This document shows, piece by piece, positions 10,089-18,559 of a stretch of 64,000 bases of DNA. Below the pieces are notes generated by a model that made no database searches, had not been told where the DNA came from, and was given only the letters and a program-made list of their open reading frames with translations. The stretch's first letter is position 1; each line of letters opens with the position of its first letter. Origin of the DNA: Nonomuraea angiospora (GTDB lineage: Bacteria > Actinomycetota > Actinomycetes > Streptosporangiales > Streptosporangiaceae); assembly GCF_014873145.1 (NCBI RefSeq), contig NZ_JADBEK010000001.1:2170001-2234000 (forward strand). Direction: 5' to 3'. A program made the translations under genes and the position numbers.

Positions 10089-11270
10089 ATGAGCGAAGAC
10101 TTCCCGATGCCGCGGACCTGCCCCTTCGACCCACCACCGCGATATACCGAGCTACGCGAGCGCGCACCGGTCACCCGGGTCTCGGTCCCAGGCGGTAGAT
10201 CGGCCTGGCTGGTCACCGGTCACGCGAACGTACGCGCGACACTGACGGACCCGCATGTCAGCTCCGATCGCACGCATCCCGCTTTTCCGCTGGTCATGCC
10301 CGGGTTCGGGCAGAACCTCAAAGGTTCGATCCTGACGATGGACCCGCCGGAGCACAACAGGCATCGGCGCATGGTCACCCCCGAGTTCACGGTCCGGCGG
10401 GTGCAGGGCCTGCGACCGCGTATCCAGGAGATCGTGGACCAGCGAATCGACGAGCTCATGGCCGGCCCGCGCTCCGCCGATCTGGTGGAGGCGCTGTCGC
10501 TGCCGGTTCCCTCCCTGGTCATCTGTGAGCTGCTCGGCGTGCCGTACTCCGAGCGGGACTTCTTCCACGCCAGGACCGCCGAGATCGTCAGCAAGAGCAC
10601 CACGGCCGAGCGGCGCACGGCGGCCATGGGGGAAGTGCGGGAGTTCCTGCACGAACTCGTCACTCACAAAGTGGGCGATCCGGGAGAGGACCTGCTGAGC
10701 CGCCTGGTAGTGAAATATCAGGAAGCCGGCCTGTTCGACCACCAGGTGATGTCCGCCATGGCGCTCACCCTGCTCATCGCCGGGCACGAGACCACGGCCA
10801 ACATGATCTCCCTCGGCACGGTGGCGCTGCTCGAGAACCCGGACCAGCTCGCCGAGCTGAAGAAGGATCCGTCGTTGATGCCGGGTGCGGTGGAGGAACT
10901 GCTGCGCTATTTCACCATCGCCGACGCGGCGACCTCCCGGGTGGCGACACAGGACATCGAAGTGGACGGCATGCTCATCCGCGCAGGCGAAGGTTTCATC
11001 GCGGCCGGGGCCTCGGCCAACCGTGATCCCCGCGTCTTCGAGGACCCGGACACGTTGGACATCCACCGCTCGGCACGGGGTCACCTGGCCTTCGGCTACG
11101 GCGTCCATCAGTGTCTAGGGCAGAACCTGGCGAGGCTGGAGCTGGAGGTCGTCTACACGAAGCTGTTCCGCCGGCTGCCCGGTCTGAGGCTGGCCGTGCC
11201 CTTCGACGAGCTGCCGTTCAAGCACGACGCGAACGTGTACGGGCTCCACAGCCTCCCGGTGACATGGTGA
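10089..11270 (+). CDS. Cytochrome P450
   Basis: The 393-residue protein is a soluble bacterial class I P450 of CYP105/107-like style. It has the helix-I oxygen-activation motif LIAGHETTANM, the helix-K ExxR within EELLRY, and the heme-binding loop FGYGVHQCLGQNLAR with the cysteine ligand near residue 341. The ATG at 10089 sits about 9 bases after GAAGGG. The GTG three codons earlier would fall too close to it. No ferredoxin gene is adjacent, so electrons must come from elsewhere. It follows the FAD monooxygenase and faces a broken monooxygenase across a terminator hairpin. The substrate is unknown. Confidence 0.92.
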   Translation: MSEDFPMPRTCPFDPPPRYTELRERAPVTRVSVPGGRSAWLVTGHANVRATLTDPHVSSDRTHPAFPLVMPGFGQNLKGSILTMDPPEHNRHRRMVTPEFTVRRVQGLRPRIQEIVDQRIDELMAGPRSADLVEALSLPVPSLVICELLGVPYSERDFFHARTAEIVSKSTTAERRTAAMGEVREFLHELVTHKVGDPGEDLLSRLVVKYQEAGLFDHQVMSAMALTLLIAGHETTANMISLGTVALLENPDQLAELKKDPSLMPGAVEELLRYFTIADAATSRVATQDIEVDGMLIRAGEGFIAAGASANRDPRVFEDPDTLDIHRSARGHLAFGYGVHQCLGQNLARLELEVVYTKLFRRLPGLRLAVPFDELPFKHDANVYGLHSLPVTW

Positions 11271-11275
11271 CCCTG

Positions 11276-11292
11276 CCCGTCACGGTGACGGG
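11276..11292. terminator. Hairpin between convergent P450 and monooxygenase pseudogene
   Basis: CCCGTCAC, one G, then GTGACGGG form a perfect 8-bp stem just after the P450 stop and over the end of the convergent pseudogene. It has no clear T-run, as is usual in high-GC actinomycetes, and could act in both directions. Confidence 0.55.
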
Positions 11293-12360
11293 AGCCGGGG
11301 CGCTCCCGTCCTGGCAGGGGTGCGGGTGACGCACGACACCATCAGCGCCGCGCGTCGACCGAGCGGTGGCACGAGCCCGGCCAGCGCGAACGCCGCCGTC
11401 CGCACCACGTGCACGGCCCGCGTGTCGAGGCTCACGAGCCGCATCAGGCGGTCGGTGAAGCCGACGACCTGCCGGGCCGCAGCCATCCTGCGGCGCCGGT
11501 AGCCGGCCAGCATGGCGTACGCGTCCGCGCCGCCGTGGACGGCGGCCAGCGTGGCGGCCAGGTCATAGGCGTCCTGGATGCCGGTGTTCATGCCCATTCC
11601 GCCCGCGGGGCTGTGCACGTGGGCGGCGTCCCCGGCCAGAGCGACCGATCCACGGCCGAAATCGTCGGCGAGGCCGTGGTGCAGGAGGACTCCTGCGCTC
11701 TTGTGCACGGTGGTGACCGTGGCCCGCGGCAGGCCGCGGCGCCGCAGATGCGCCTGCACTTCGCTGAGTGTGGGCGGGTCTGGGCGCTGGCCGCCGGGAG
11801 AGCGCACGGAGATGATCAGGCGCCACTTGCCGCCGGGCATCGGGGCCATGAAGAGCAGCCCGTGACGGCTGGGCGTGATGTGGGCCAGGGCGCGGTCGGG
11901 CGCGCCGGCCAGGTCCACGTCGGCGGTCAAGAACGCGGTGTCGTAGGTGTGCTGCGGGAAGCCGATGCCGAGCGCCTCCCGTACGGTGCTGTGCAGGCCG
12001 TCCGCGCCGACGACGCATCGGGCGCAGGACGCTCTCCGTAACCGCCTGCGGAACGATGAGGAGGTACGGGAAGGCGGTGGCCACGGTGCCGAGCGGGATG
12101 TGCATGAGCGCGCGCCCGCGCACCGCGATGCGGAAGGTGTCCACCGGCGTGCCTCGCTCCAGCAGGTCCGCGGCCACGCCGAGTTCGTCGAGCACCTCCA
12201 GAGCACCCGCGTGCACGACCAAGCCGCGCGACTCCTTGACGGGGCCGTGGTTCTCGTCGAGCAGGACGAACGGCACGCCCGCGCGGGCCAGGCCGAGGGC
12301 GGTGACCAGCCCTGCCGGTCCTGCGCCGATGACGCAGGCGAAGGTCTCCTGAACGCTCAT
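11280..12360 (-). pseudogene. FAD-dependent monooxygenase with internal deletion and frameshift
   Basis: The N-terminal frame starts at 12360 with an FAD motif (IGAGPAG) and reads to about VTESVLR near 12025. The C-terminal frame resumes in a different phase at RCVVGADGLHSTVRE, with GDAAHVHSPAGGMGMN and a normal end at 11280. The roughly 50 residues that normally separate these blocks are missing and the phase is shifted. The start overlaps the stop of the amidohydrolase gene by ATGA, so the two were once an operon. The broken state is seen directly; the family call rests on the motifs. Confidence 0.85.
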
Positions 12361-13742
12361 CGCCGGCCCGCCACGTCAGCCACCGAGAGCGCGCGCACTT
12401 CCCGGGCGGCGGCGGCGACGTCGACCCGGGTGACCTTGCCCCCCTCGACGACGGGTATGCCGTTGACCAGGACCAGCGCGGCGATGTCGCTGAGCCCGGT
12501 GAACAGCAGGGCGGCCAGCGGGTCGTGCGCGCCGGCGCGGTCGACGGTGGTCAGGTCCCAGCAGGAGATGTCGGCGGCCTGTCCCACGGCCAGCGAGCCC
12601 AGGTCGGGCCGGCCGAGGCAGGCGGCGGAGCCGCGGGTCGCCATCGCCAGCAGTTCCCTGGCGGTGGGCCATTCCTCCGGCTCGGTTCGGGGGGCGCGGT
12701 GCGCGAGCGCGGCGAGGCGCAGGTCGCCGAGCAGGTTGGCGCCGTCGTTGGTCATGGAGCCGGTGGTGCCGAAGCCGAGCGTGACGCCGGCGTCGAGGTA
12801 GCGGCGGACGGGGGCCAGGCCCCAGCCGAGCTTGAGGTCGGCGGCCGGGATGTGGGCGACGCCGATGCCGGCCGCCGCGTACTCGGCGATCTCCTCCGGC
12901 GGCGGCGTGACCCCATGGGCCACCCACAGCCGGTCGCCGGTGAAGCCGTGCTCGTTGAGGATCCGCCACGGCGAGGTGCCGAACCTGGCCTGGGCGAGCC
13001 GGGTGTCCTCGTGGTGGTGCAGATGGGTGTGGAGCCGTACGCCGGGGTGTGCCGCGGCCAGGTCGGCGAAGGCCCGGAACATCTCCGGCACATCGGAGAC
13101 CACCCCGGAGGGGGCGAGCACGATGCGGGTCATCGCGTACGGCTCGGGGTCGTGGTGGGTCGCGATCAGGTGCTCGGCGTGCCGGAGGACGGCGTCGACC
13201 GGTTCGGCGAAGACGTCGTCGATCATGCCGCCGCGGGTGCGGGAGAAGGTCACGCTGCCGCGGCCCGCGTGCAGGCGCACGCCGACCTCGGCGGCGGCCT
13301 CGATGACGGCCTCGACGTACGGCTCCGGCTCCTCACCTGGGAAGACGGTGTGCTGGTCGGCGACGGTGGTGACCCCGCCGAGCACGGATTCGGCCAGTGC
13401 GGCGCGGGCGATCGCGCCGATGTCGGCGGCGCGGAAACGGCCTTCCTGCCAGCGCCGCAGCACCAGCTCGTTCTGCAGGTCGAGGAAGCGCGGCATGCCG
13501 GAGCGCTCCAGCGGCGGCAGGGTGCGCAGCGAGGCCTGGAACAGGTGCTGGTGGGCGTTGATGAGCCCAGGCAGGGCGAGCAGGCCGGTGCCGTCGATGA
13601 CCCGTTCGACGTCGCCGGCGGGCAGGTCGTGGCCGATGGCCGCGATGCGTGGCCCGTCAATGAGGATGTCGGCGTCCGTCAGCTCCCTGTCTTCGGTGTC
13701 GAACGTGGCCACGTACGCCAGCCGGCGGAGGAGGATTTTCAT
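12357..13742 (-). CDS. Amidohydrolase (TrzN / 8-oxoguanine-deaminase-like, metal-dependent deaminase superfamily)
   Basis: The 461-residue protein is a cyclic-amidohydrolase-superfamily enzyme. It shows the metal HxH in INAHQHLFQ (about residue 62), LHTHLHHHED with a further His, the VAHGV metal His, and the catalytic Asp in FGTTGSMTNDG. Family members deaminate or dechlorinate N-heterocycles such as oxopurines and s-triazines. The ATG at 13742 follows AGAGGT. It is transcribed divergently from a TetR gene with two palindromes in between, and runs into a (now broken) FAD monooxygenase. A pathway that deaminates and then hydroxylates a heterocycle is inferred, not shown. Confidence 0.82.
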   Translation of the reverse strand: MKILLRRLAYVATFDTEDRELTDADILIDGPRIAAIGHDLPAGDVERVIDGTGLLALPGLINAHQHLFQASLRTLPPLERSGMPRFLDLQNELVLRRWQEGRFRAADIGAIARAALAESVLGGVTTVADQHTVFPGEEPEPYVEAVIEAAAEVGVRLHAGRGSVTFSRTRGGMIDDVFAEPVDAVLRHAEHLIATHHDPEPYAMTRIVLAPSGVVSDVPEMFRAFADLAAAHPGVRLHTHLHHHEDTRLAQARFGTSPWRILNEHGFTGDRLWVAHGVTPPPEEIAEYAAAGIGVAHIPAADLKLGWGLAPVRRYLDAGVTLGFGTTGSMTNDGANLLGDLRLAALAHRAPRTEPEEWPTARELLAMATRGSAACLGRPDLGSLAVGQAADISCWDLTTVDRAGAHDPLAALLFTGLSDIAALVLVNGIPVVEGGKVTRVDVAAAAREVRALSVADVAGRR

Positions 13743-13764
13743 GATCACCTCTACTGTAAACAGA

Positions 13765-13790
13765 CGTTTGCAAACGATCGTATGCATACG
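13765..13790. promoter_or_regulatory. Two tandem perfect 12-bp palindromes, probable TetR operator
   Basis: CGTTTGCAAACG (13765-13776) and CGTATGCATACG (13779-13790) are each perfect palindromes with centres 14 bp apart. They lie in the 70-bp gap between the divergent amidohydrolase and TetR genes. This is the expected place for the regulator encoded at 13813 to bind and control both directions. Confidence 0.75.
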
Positions 13791-13812
13791 GGTACTGATA
13801 TTGTCAATCGGC

Positions 13813-14406
13813 ATGGACGAAAAAGGCGGCGAGGGGTGGGCGCCGGTCATGCGCTTCAGCGAGCGCTCGGCGCCGACCCGGCGAGCGATCCTGGAGGCCG
13901 CACGGACCAGGTTCGCCAAGGACGGCTATGACAGGGCCACCATCCGGGCGATCGCCGCCGACGCCGGGGTGAGCGCCGCGATGGTGGTGCGCTATTTCGG
14001 CAGCAAGGCCGACCTGTTCGCGCTGACCACCAAGGCGGGCTTCCTCTCGCTGGACCTGACGTGCGTGCCCACCCAGGAGATCGGACGCCGTTTCGTCCGG
14101 GCCGCGCTCGAACCGTGGGAGCGCGGCGAGGACGAGGCCATGGCCGCGCTGCACCGCTCCGCCATGACCCACGAGGATTCGGCCAAGGCCGTGCAGGGGC
14201 TACTCACCCACCAGGTCCTGCCCGTCCTGAAAGCGGCATTCCCCGACGACCCCGACATCGAGGCGAAGGCCGGCCTGGTGCACGCTCAGGGGCTCGGCCT
14301 CATCGTCGGCCGCTACCTGCTACGGCTGGAGCCGCTGGCCTCCATGGACTTCGACACCATCGTCGCCAGCGTGGGCGACAGCGTGCAACGCTACCTGGAC
14401 GCTTGA
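13813..14406 (+). CDS. TetR-family transcriptional regulator
   Basis: The 197-residue protein has an N-terminal TetR helix-turn-helix (about residues 20-65: RRAILEAARTRFAKDGY, then TIRAIAADAGVSAAMVVRYF). The C-terminal half carries the HAQGLGLIVGRYLLRLEPLA block common in actinomycete TetR proteins with a hydrophobic ligand pocket. The ATG at 13813 lacks a clear ribosome-binding site; ATG at 13849, behind GAGGGG, is an alternative start that keeps the DNA-binding domain. It is divergent from the amidohydrolase gene and probably represses it. Confidence 0.88.
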   Translation: MDEKGGEGWAPVMRFSERSAPTRRAILEAARTRFAKDGYDRATIRAIAADAGVSAAMVVRYFGSKADLFALTTKAGFLSLDLTCVPTQEIGRRFVRAALEPWERGEDEAMAALHRSAMTHEDSAKAVQGLLTHQVLPVLKAAFPDDPDIEAKAGLVHAQGLGLIVGRYLLRLEPLASMDFDTIVASVGDSVQRYLDA

Positions 14407-14857
14407 ATTCAGGCGTGCGAGGCCAGGACTACGGCTTGCCTCGAAGCGGCACGCCTCTGCTCTCGAGCTCGTCCAGCAGAGCCAGCCCCTCCTTGGCCCA
14501 CTGGATCTCCATGCGCGCCTTGGCGATCTGCCCCCTGAAGGTCAGCTTGCGGAAGGCGACGATGGCCTCGTGCTCCTCCTCCGGCCGCTGCGCCAGGCGC
14601 TCGCGCAGCAGCGAGACCCGCGACGATCGGGTCGTCTCCGCGGCCACCGGCGAGCTGAAGCAGATCAGGCGGATCGCGAGGCACTCCGTCGTCTTCGTCG
14701 TGACCGAGACCCGCAGGCTCACCACGAAGCGCGGGTTGCCCGTTCCCTGACTCCGCGCAGCCGGATCCGTGCCGCGAGCAGCGCGGATGAGCAGCGCAGC
14801 CCCTTAACGGTCGTGGCGCTGCCTGCTTATCTGGACGCGCGGCGCCGCGGCGAGGTG
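14407..14857. other. Gap with a possible PadR-like regulator remnant
   Basis: No intact gene is evident here. On the minus strand at 14429-14725 a 98-residue frame contains RLAQRPEEEHEAIVAFRKLT followed by KARMEIQWAKEGLALLDELE, a helical pattern reminiscent of a PadR C-terminal domain. It has no helix-turn-helix before it. The remaining sequence shows no recognisable content. Confidence 0.3.
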
Positions 14858-15380
14858 TCAGCCGAGGTCTCCGGTGAGGTGGCGCTGCACGACAGGGGCC
14901 TGGACGGCGACCAGCCGCTCACGGTCGAGCGAGGCGAGCGGTTCCACGCGCAGCACGTATCTGGCCGTGGCCACCCCCAACAGGTGAGCGCCCGTCAGAT
15001 TGGCCCGCAACTCGGCGTGATCCGCCCCGATGGCGCGGGCCAGGGGCAGCATCACCTCCTCTGACATGAACGCCGACACCATCGCCGACGCGCTGGGCGA
15101 CGCCGATGCTCCACGCACCACCGCCAGAAGCCGTGCTCCCGTGTCCGGCGTTTCCCACAGCTCGAGGTATCGGCGCAGCAGCCGCTCCCCCAGCGTTTCG
15201 ATCTCGCCCTCGTACACCAGCCTCAGCAGGGACCGGGTCGGCGGGTCGACCCGCAGGGCGGCGTCGAACAGCCCGTCCTTGTTGCCGAAGAACTGCAGGA
15301 CCAGCGCTGGGTCGACGTCGGCCGCGGTGGCGACGCCCCGGATGGTGGTGGCCGTGTAGCCGCGCTCGGCGAAGCTCTGC
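14858..15380 (-). pseudogene. TetR-family regulator lacking its N-terminus
   Basis: The minus strand encodes GYTATTIRGVATAADVDPAL then LQFFGNKDGLFDAAL (the recognition half of a TetR domain) and a complete C-terminal domain ending VLRVEPLASLDRERL to a stop at 14858. The first ~20 residues and any start codon are missing: upstream the sequence switches into a monooxygenase C-terminus. It looks like a fusion point created by a deletion. Confidence 0.75.
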
Positions 15381-16100
15381 TGCGCTGCTCGGCCGGCAGG
15401 CTCGCGGCGGTGTCGAGCAGGACGCAGCGGCCGTCGCCGAGGTGCTCATACAGCCGGCTCGTCCGCCCGTCCAGCAGGAGCGGCAGGTCGGGGACGCGGG
15501 TGCCGGCGAGCGGAGACTCGGTGACCTCGGCGGGTACGGGATAGGCGATGCCCAGACCCGAGAGCGTCAGCCGGGCCGCTTCGGAGACTCGTGGGTGGTT
15601 GACGACGCGGGGGAAGACGTACGGCCGGATCGCCCGGACGGGTGCGGGTGCCTCGACGACGCGCCGCAGCGTGTCGGTCAGGCGCAGGACCGTCTGGCCG
15701 ACCGGGTGGCGTTCGGACTGGTAGGTGTCGAGCAGCCACGGCGGCGCCCATCCCCGGTCGGCGGCGATCAGCTTCCAGGACAGGTCGGCCGCGTCCTGGA
15801 TGCCGGTGCTCATGCCCATGGCGCCCAGCGGCGAGTGCACGTGCGCCGCGTCCCCCGCCAGGAAGACCCGGCCTACGCGGTACTCGCCCGCCTGACGGCG
15901 CTCGCTCAGGAACCGGGTGGACCAGCGCATCTCGGCCACGCCCAGGTCCCGACCGGTGATGCGGAGCAGCGCGTCGCGTACCTCGTCGATGTCCACCGGC
16001 TTCTCGACGGGAACGCCCTGGCGGGTGCGGTCCCAGATCGTCGCGCGGAACCAGCCGTCGCCGTACGGCGGCAGCAGCGCGGCCCCGTCGTCGGCACCGC
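15381..16100 (-). pseudogene. FAD monooxygenase C-terminal fragment
   Basis: About 240 residues of a PheA/TfdB-type monooxygenase are readable on the minus strand, from GDGWFRATIWDRTRQG through GDAAHVHSPLGAMGMSTG to VPDLPLLLDGRTSRLYEHLG. The FAD-binding N-terminus is absent at the 16100 end, where a plus-strand TetR fragment begins. The C-terminal end is cut where it meets the TetR fragment at about 15380. It cannot make a functional enzyme. Confidence 0.8.
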
Positions 16101-16111
16101 GCTGTGCGCGC

Positions 16112-16519
16112 CGTCGCATCGAAGCGTTCTCCCAGGTCAGTCTCGACCGTTTCCGCCTGACCGACACCGGCTCCGTCCGCAACGACCTGTGCGAGCTGCT
16201 GACCGTCATCATGCGGGAGTTCGGCAGGCCGCAGATGCGCATGCTGCTCAGGCACGGGCTGGGCGAGACGTGCCGCGACCCGGACTTCACCGAGCTGTTC
16301 CGGGAGGTCATGAATCGCCGCTTGGAGCTGATCGCCTCGCTGGTGGATCGGGGGATCGAACGCGGCACGTTCCCACCCGGCACCGACGCCAAGCTGATCG
16401 CGGACCTGATCTCGGGAGTCATCTCCATCCGCGTCGCCGACGGCACTCCCCTGCCCGGTGCCGAAGAGATCTCTGCGCTGGTCGACGGCCTGCTCTACGG
16501 CTTCGCCACGCCGAGATAG
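16112..16519 (+). pseudogene. TetR-family regulator C-terminal fragment
   Basis: The plus strand encodes about 135 residues of a TetR ligand-binding domain (FSQVSLDRFRLTDTGSV, then REFGRPQMRMLLRHGLGETC and LIADLISGVISIRVADG) ending at 16519. No helix-turn-helix or start precedes it; the sequence before 16112 belongs to the antisense monooxygenase fragment. It is a different TetR lineage from the fragment at 14858. Confidence 0.7.
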
Positions 16520-16675
16520 ACGCCGCCGGAACGCGGGGGGTCAGAGATCTTCGGCGAGACGGCGACAAGCCCTGACGGCTGCCATCTCTTGAGGCAGGCC
16601 GGTGGCGATTGCCGTACCGTACCGTATGGTATGTTCGTGTCAGGTTGTGCGTCGTCCGATGATCCGAGGAGAGAC

Positions 16676-17035
16676 ATGTACGCATTGCCCGACCCCATCT
16701 GGCCGGTCGCCATCCTGGCCTTCATCCAGGCCGGTGACGCCGTCATGTGCATCAAGCCCCTCCCGTTCATCGCCCAGTGCTTCGAGGACGTGAACTGGCC
16801 ACGGCGTTACTGGTGGATGATGCCGCCGCTGAAGTTCGCCGCGGCGGCCGGCCTGATCGCCGGCATCTGGCTGCCGTACCTCGCCGCCATCACCTGCGCC
16901 GCGCTCGTGCTCTACTTCATCGTCGCCATCACGATGCACCTCAGGGCCCGCGACTTCGGCCGCAACCTCTTCCTCAACGCCACCGGCATGCTCGTGATCT
17001 GCATCGCCACCGGCGTCTACAGCTTCCTGCCATGA
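16676..17035 (+). CDS. DoxX-like small membrane protein
   Basis: The 119-residue protein has about four hydrophobic segments (for example WPVAILAFIQAGDAVM, FAAAAGLIAGIWLPYLAAI, CAALVLYFIVAITMHL, GMLVICIATGVYSFL), as in DoxX/SURF4-family membrane proteins. The RD motif after the third segment also fits. The ATG at 16676 follows GAGGAGAG by 4 bases. A TetR gene begins 58 bp downstream on the same strand. The AT-richer region at 16613-16640 with TACCGTATGGTA may be its promoter or operator. The function of this family is not settled, although redox-related roles have been proposed. Confidence 0.75.
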   Translation: MYALPDPIWPVAILAFIQAGDAVMCIKPLPFIAQCFEDVNWPRRYWWMMPPLKFAAAAGLIAGIWLPYLAAITCAALVLYFIVAITMHLRARDFGRNLFLNATGMLVICIATGVYSFLP

Positions 17036-17093
17036 GGCCGGCCGGCGCTCGCGCGCACTCGGGCCGGCCCGTCGCCTGTGCTACGTTCGCCGA

Positions 17094-17714
17094 ATGAGCG
17101 CGGCACGTGACCGGTGGCTGGACGAGGGGTTGAAGGTCCTCGCGGAGGAGGGTGCGGCGGGTGTTCGCATCGACCGGATCGCCGCCCGGCTGAAGCTGTC
17201 GAAAGGCTCCTTCCACCACCACTTCGACGGCGCCGAGGGATACAAGCGAGAGCTCCTCGCGCACTTCGAGCGCCTGTCGCTGGAGACGCTCGACCGTGCC
17301 ATCACCGAGGCGGCCGGATCGACCGACGCCCGCGCCGTGCTCGCGCACCTGACGCGGCTCGTCCGCCCCGACGGCACCGGCCTCTACCGGCCCGAGCTGG
17401 AGATCGCCTTGCGGGCCTGGGCCACCTGGGACGCGGACGTACGCGCCGTGCAGACCCGCCTCGACGAGGCACGGCTGGCCGCGCTCCAGAGGGTGTGGCG
17501 ACCGGCCGTGGCCAATGACGAGGAGGCCCGGACCGCGGCCCTGCTGCCCTACCTGCTCGCGGTGGGCGCGACGGTCGTCTTCCCGCCCGTCGACGCCGAC
17601 CGGCTGCGTGCCCTCTACGAGCTGCTCCTGCTGCTCGTCCCGGACACCTCAGCAGCGGCAAGCCAACCTATGCCGACGGCCTCACCGCGGCGCTCGCGCA
17701 CCGGTTCGGCCTGA
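17094..17714 (+). CDS. TetR-family regulator with a foreign C-terminal tail
   Basis: The protein starts with a typical TetR domain (GLKVLAEEGAAGVRIDRIAA, LKLSKGSFHHHFDGAEGYKR) and a full ligand-binding domain to about residue 187 (ALYELLLLLVPDTSAAA). The last ~19 residues (QPMPTASPRRSRTGSA) are read out of frame from an MFS transporter remnant that begins near 17655, so the original stop has been lost. DNA binding is probably intact. It follows the DoxX-like gene and most likely regulates it. Confidence 0.82.
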   Translation: MSAARDRWLDEGLKVLAEEGAAGVRIDRIAARLKLSKGSFHHHFDGAEGYKRELLAHFERLSLETLDRAITEAAGSTDARAVLAHLTRLVRPDGTGLYRPELEIALRAWATWDADVRAVQTRLDEARLAALQRVWRPAVANDEEARTAALLPYLLAVGATVVFPPVDADRLRALYELLLLLVPDTSAAASQPMPTASPRRSRTGSA

Positions 17715-18244
17715 CCGTCCCGCGACAGCGGCCATCACCGGAGCCGGCCGCCCAGCCCCTCTTCCGTGGACGCAACCTGGCGGCCACCCTCTGCTTCTGG
17801 GCGGCCGCCTTCACCTGGTACGGCCTGGGCACGTGGCTGCCCCGCATCATGCTCTCGGCGGGATACCCGCTGGGGCCGGCGATCGGCGCCCTGCTGGCGC
17901 TCAGCGTCGGAGGAACGCTGGGATCATGGGCCACCGCCGCGGCCGGCGACCGGTTCGGGCACCGCGCCACGGTCGTCGCCTCCTTCCTCCTCGTCGCGGC
18001 CTCCTTCCCCACCCGCCCGGCTGGGGCGCTCGGCTGGTCCCTGGGTGTGGGACGTACCGGCGCCATCCTCGGGCCGCTGGTGGTGGGCGTCCTCATGGAC
18101 GCGCAGGCGTCCTACACGTGGAACTTCTACCTTTTCGCGGGCTGCGCCACGCTCGGCGCCGTCGCCGCCCTGCTCGTACCCCGGGCGCTTGGGGACGGCA
18201 CCGGTCAGCTGACTGATGCACGACGATCGTCGCGTGCTCAATAG
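17655..18244 (+). pseudogene. AAHS-type MFS transporter remnant with internal deletion
   Basis: In frame with the stop at 18244 the sequence reads GKPTYADGLTAALAHRFGL, LCFWAAAFTWYGLGTWLPRI, LSAGYPLGPAIGALLALSV, then VVASFLLVAASF joined directly to PTRPAGALGWSLGVGRTG and DAQASYTWNFYLFAGCA. In AAHS family members several transmembrane helices lie between the last two blocks, so a deletion is inferred. The N-terminal half is also missing. The C-terminal part resembles the remnant at 7542-7712, and both are followed by a short signal-peptide gene. Confidence 0.8.
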
Positions 18245-18287
18245 TGTGACCCGTCGCAAGATCCACAATCCCCCAAGGAGCACACAC

Positions 18288-18404
18288 ATGTCTGCGATCA
18301 AGCGTTTCACGGCCGCTCTCGCCACGGTCGCGGCCGTCTCGGCGGCGGGCGCACTCATGGTCGGCCCCGCCTCCGCCGCGGACAGGACGTTCGGCGCGTC
18401 TTGA
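18288..18404 (+). CDS. Very short signal-peptide frame (38 residues)
   Basis: An ATG at 18288 follows CAAGGAG by 7 bases. The product is almost only a signal peptide (basic start MSAIKRF, hydrophobic core, GPASAAD as a likely cleavage site) followed by eight residues. It resembles the start of the frame at 7832, and the upstream 80 bp are also alike. A truncated secreted-protein gene is more likely than a functional peptide. Confidence 0.4.
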   Translation: MSAIKRFTAALATVAAVSAAGALMVGPASAADRTFGAS

Positions 18405-18559
18405 TCAACGGTGCGACATCGCGAGCGTCATTTCGCGATGCGGTGTAAGTCGTCTCACTCGCCTCGACCAACTGGCGGTCAACAGCCCAGTGCTGGCTCC
18501 CGTAGTGCGGCCACCTGCTCGGAGGCCATTTCTGCCAAGGCGCGGGAGGGCTTACCGCC

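Noticed and set aside
16613..16640. TACCGTATGGTA-containing sequence before the DoxX-like gene as a firm operator
   Set aside because: The arms are only 4 bp (TACC/GGTA) and imperfect around them, so it is mentioned only as a possible promoter element.
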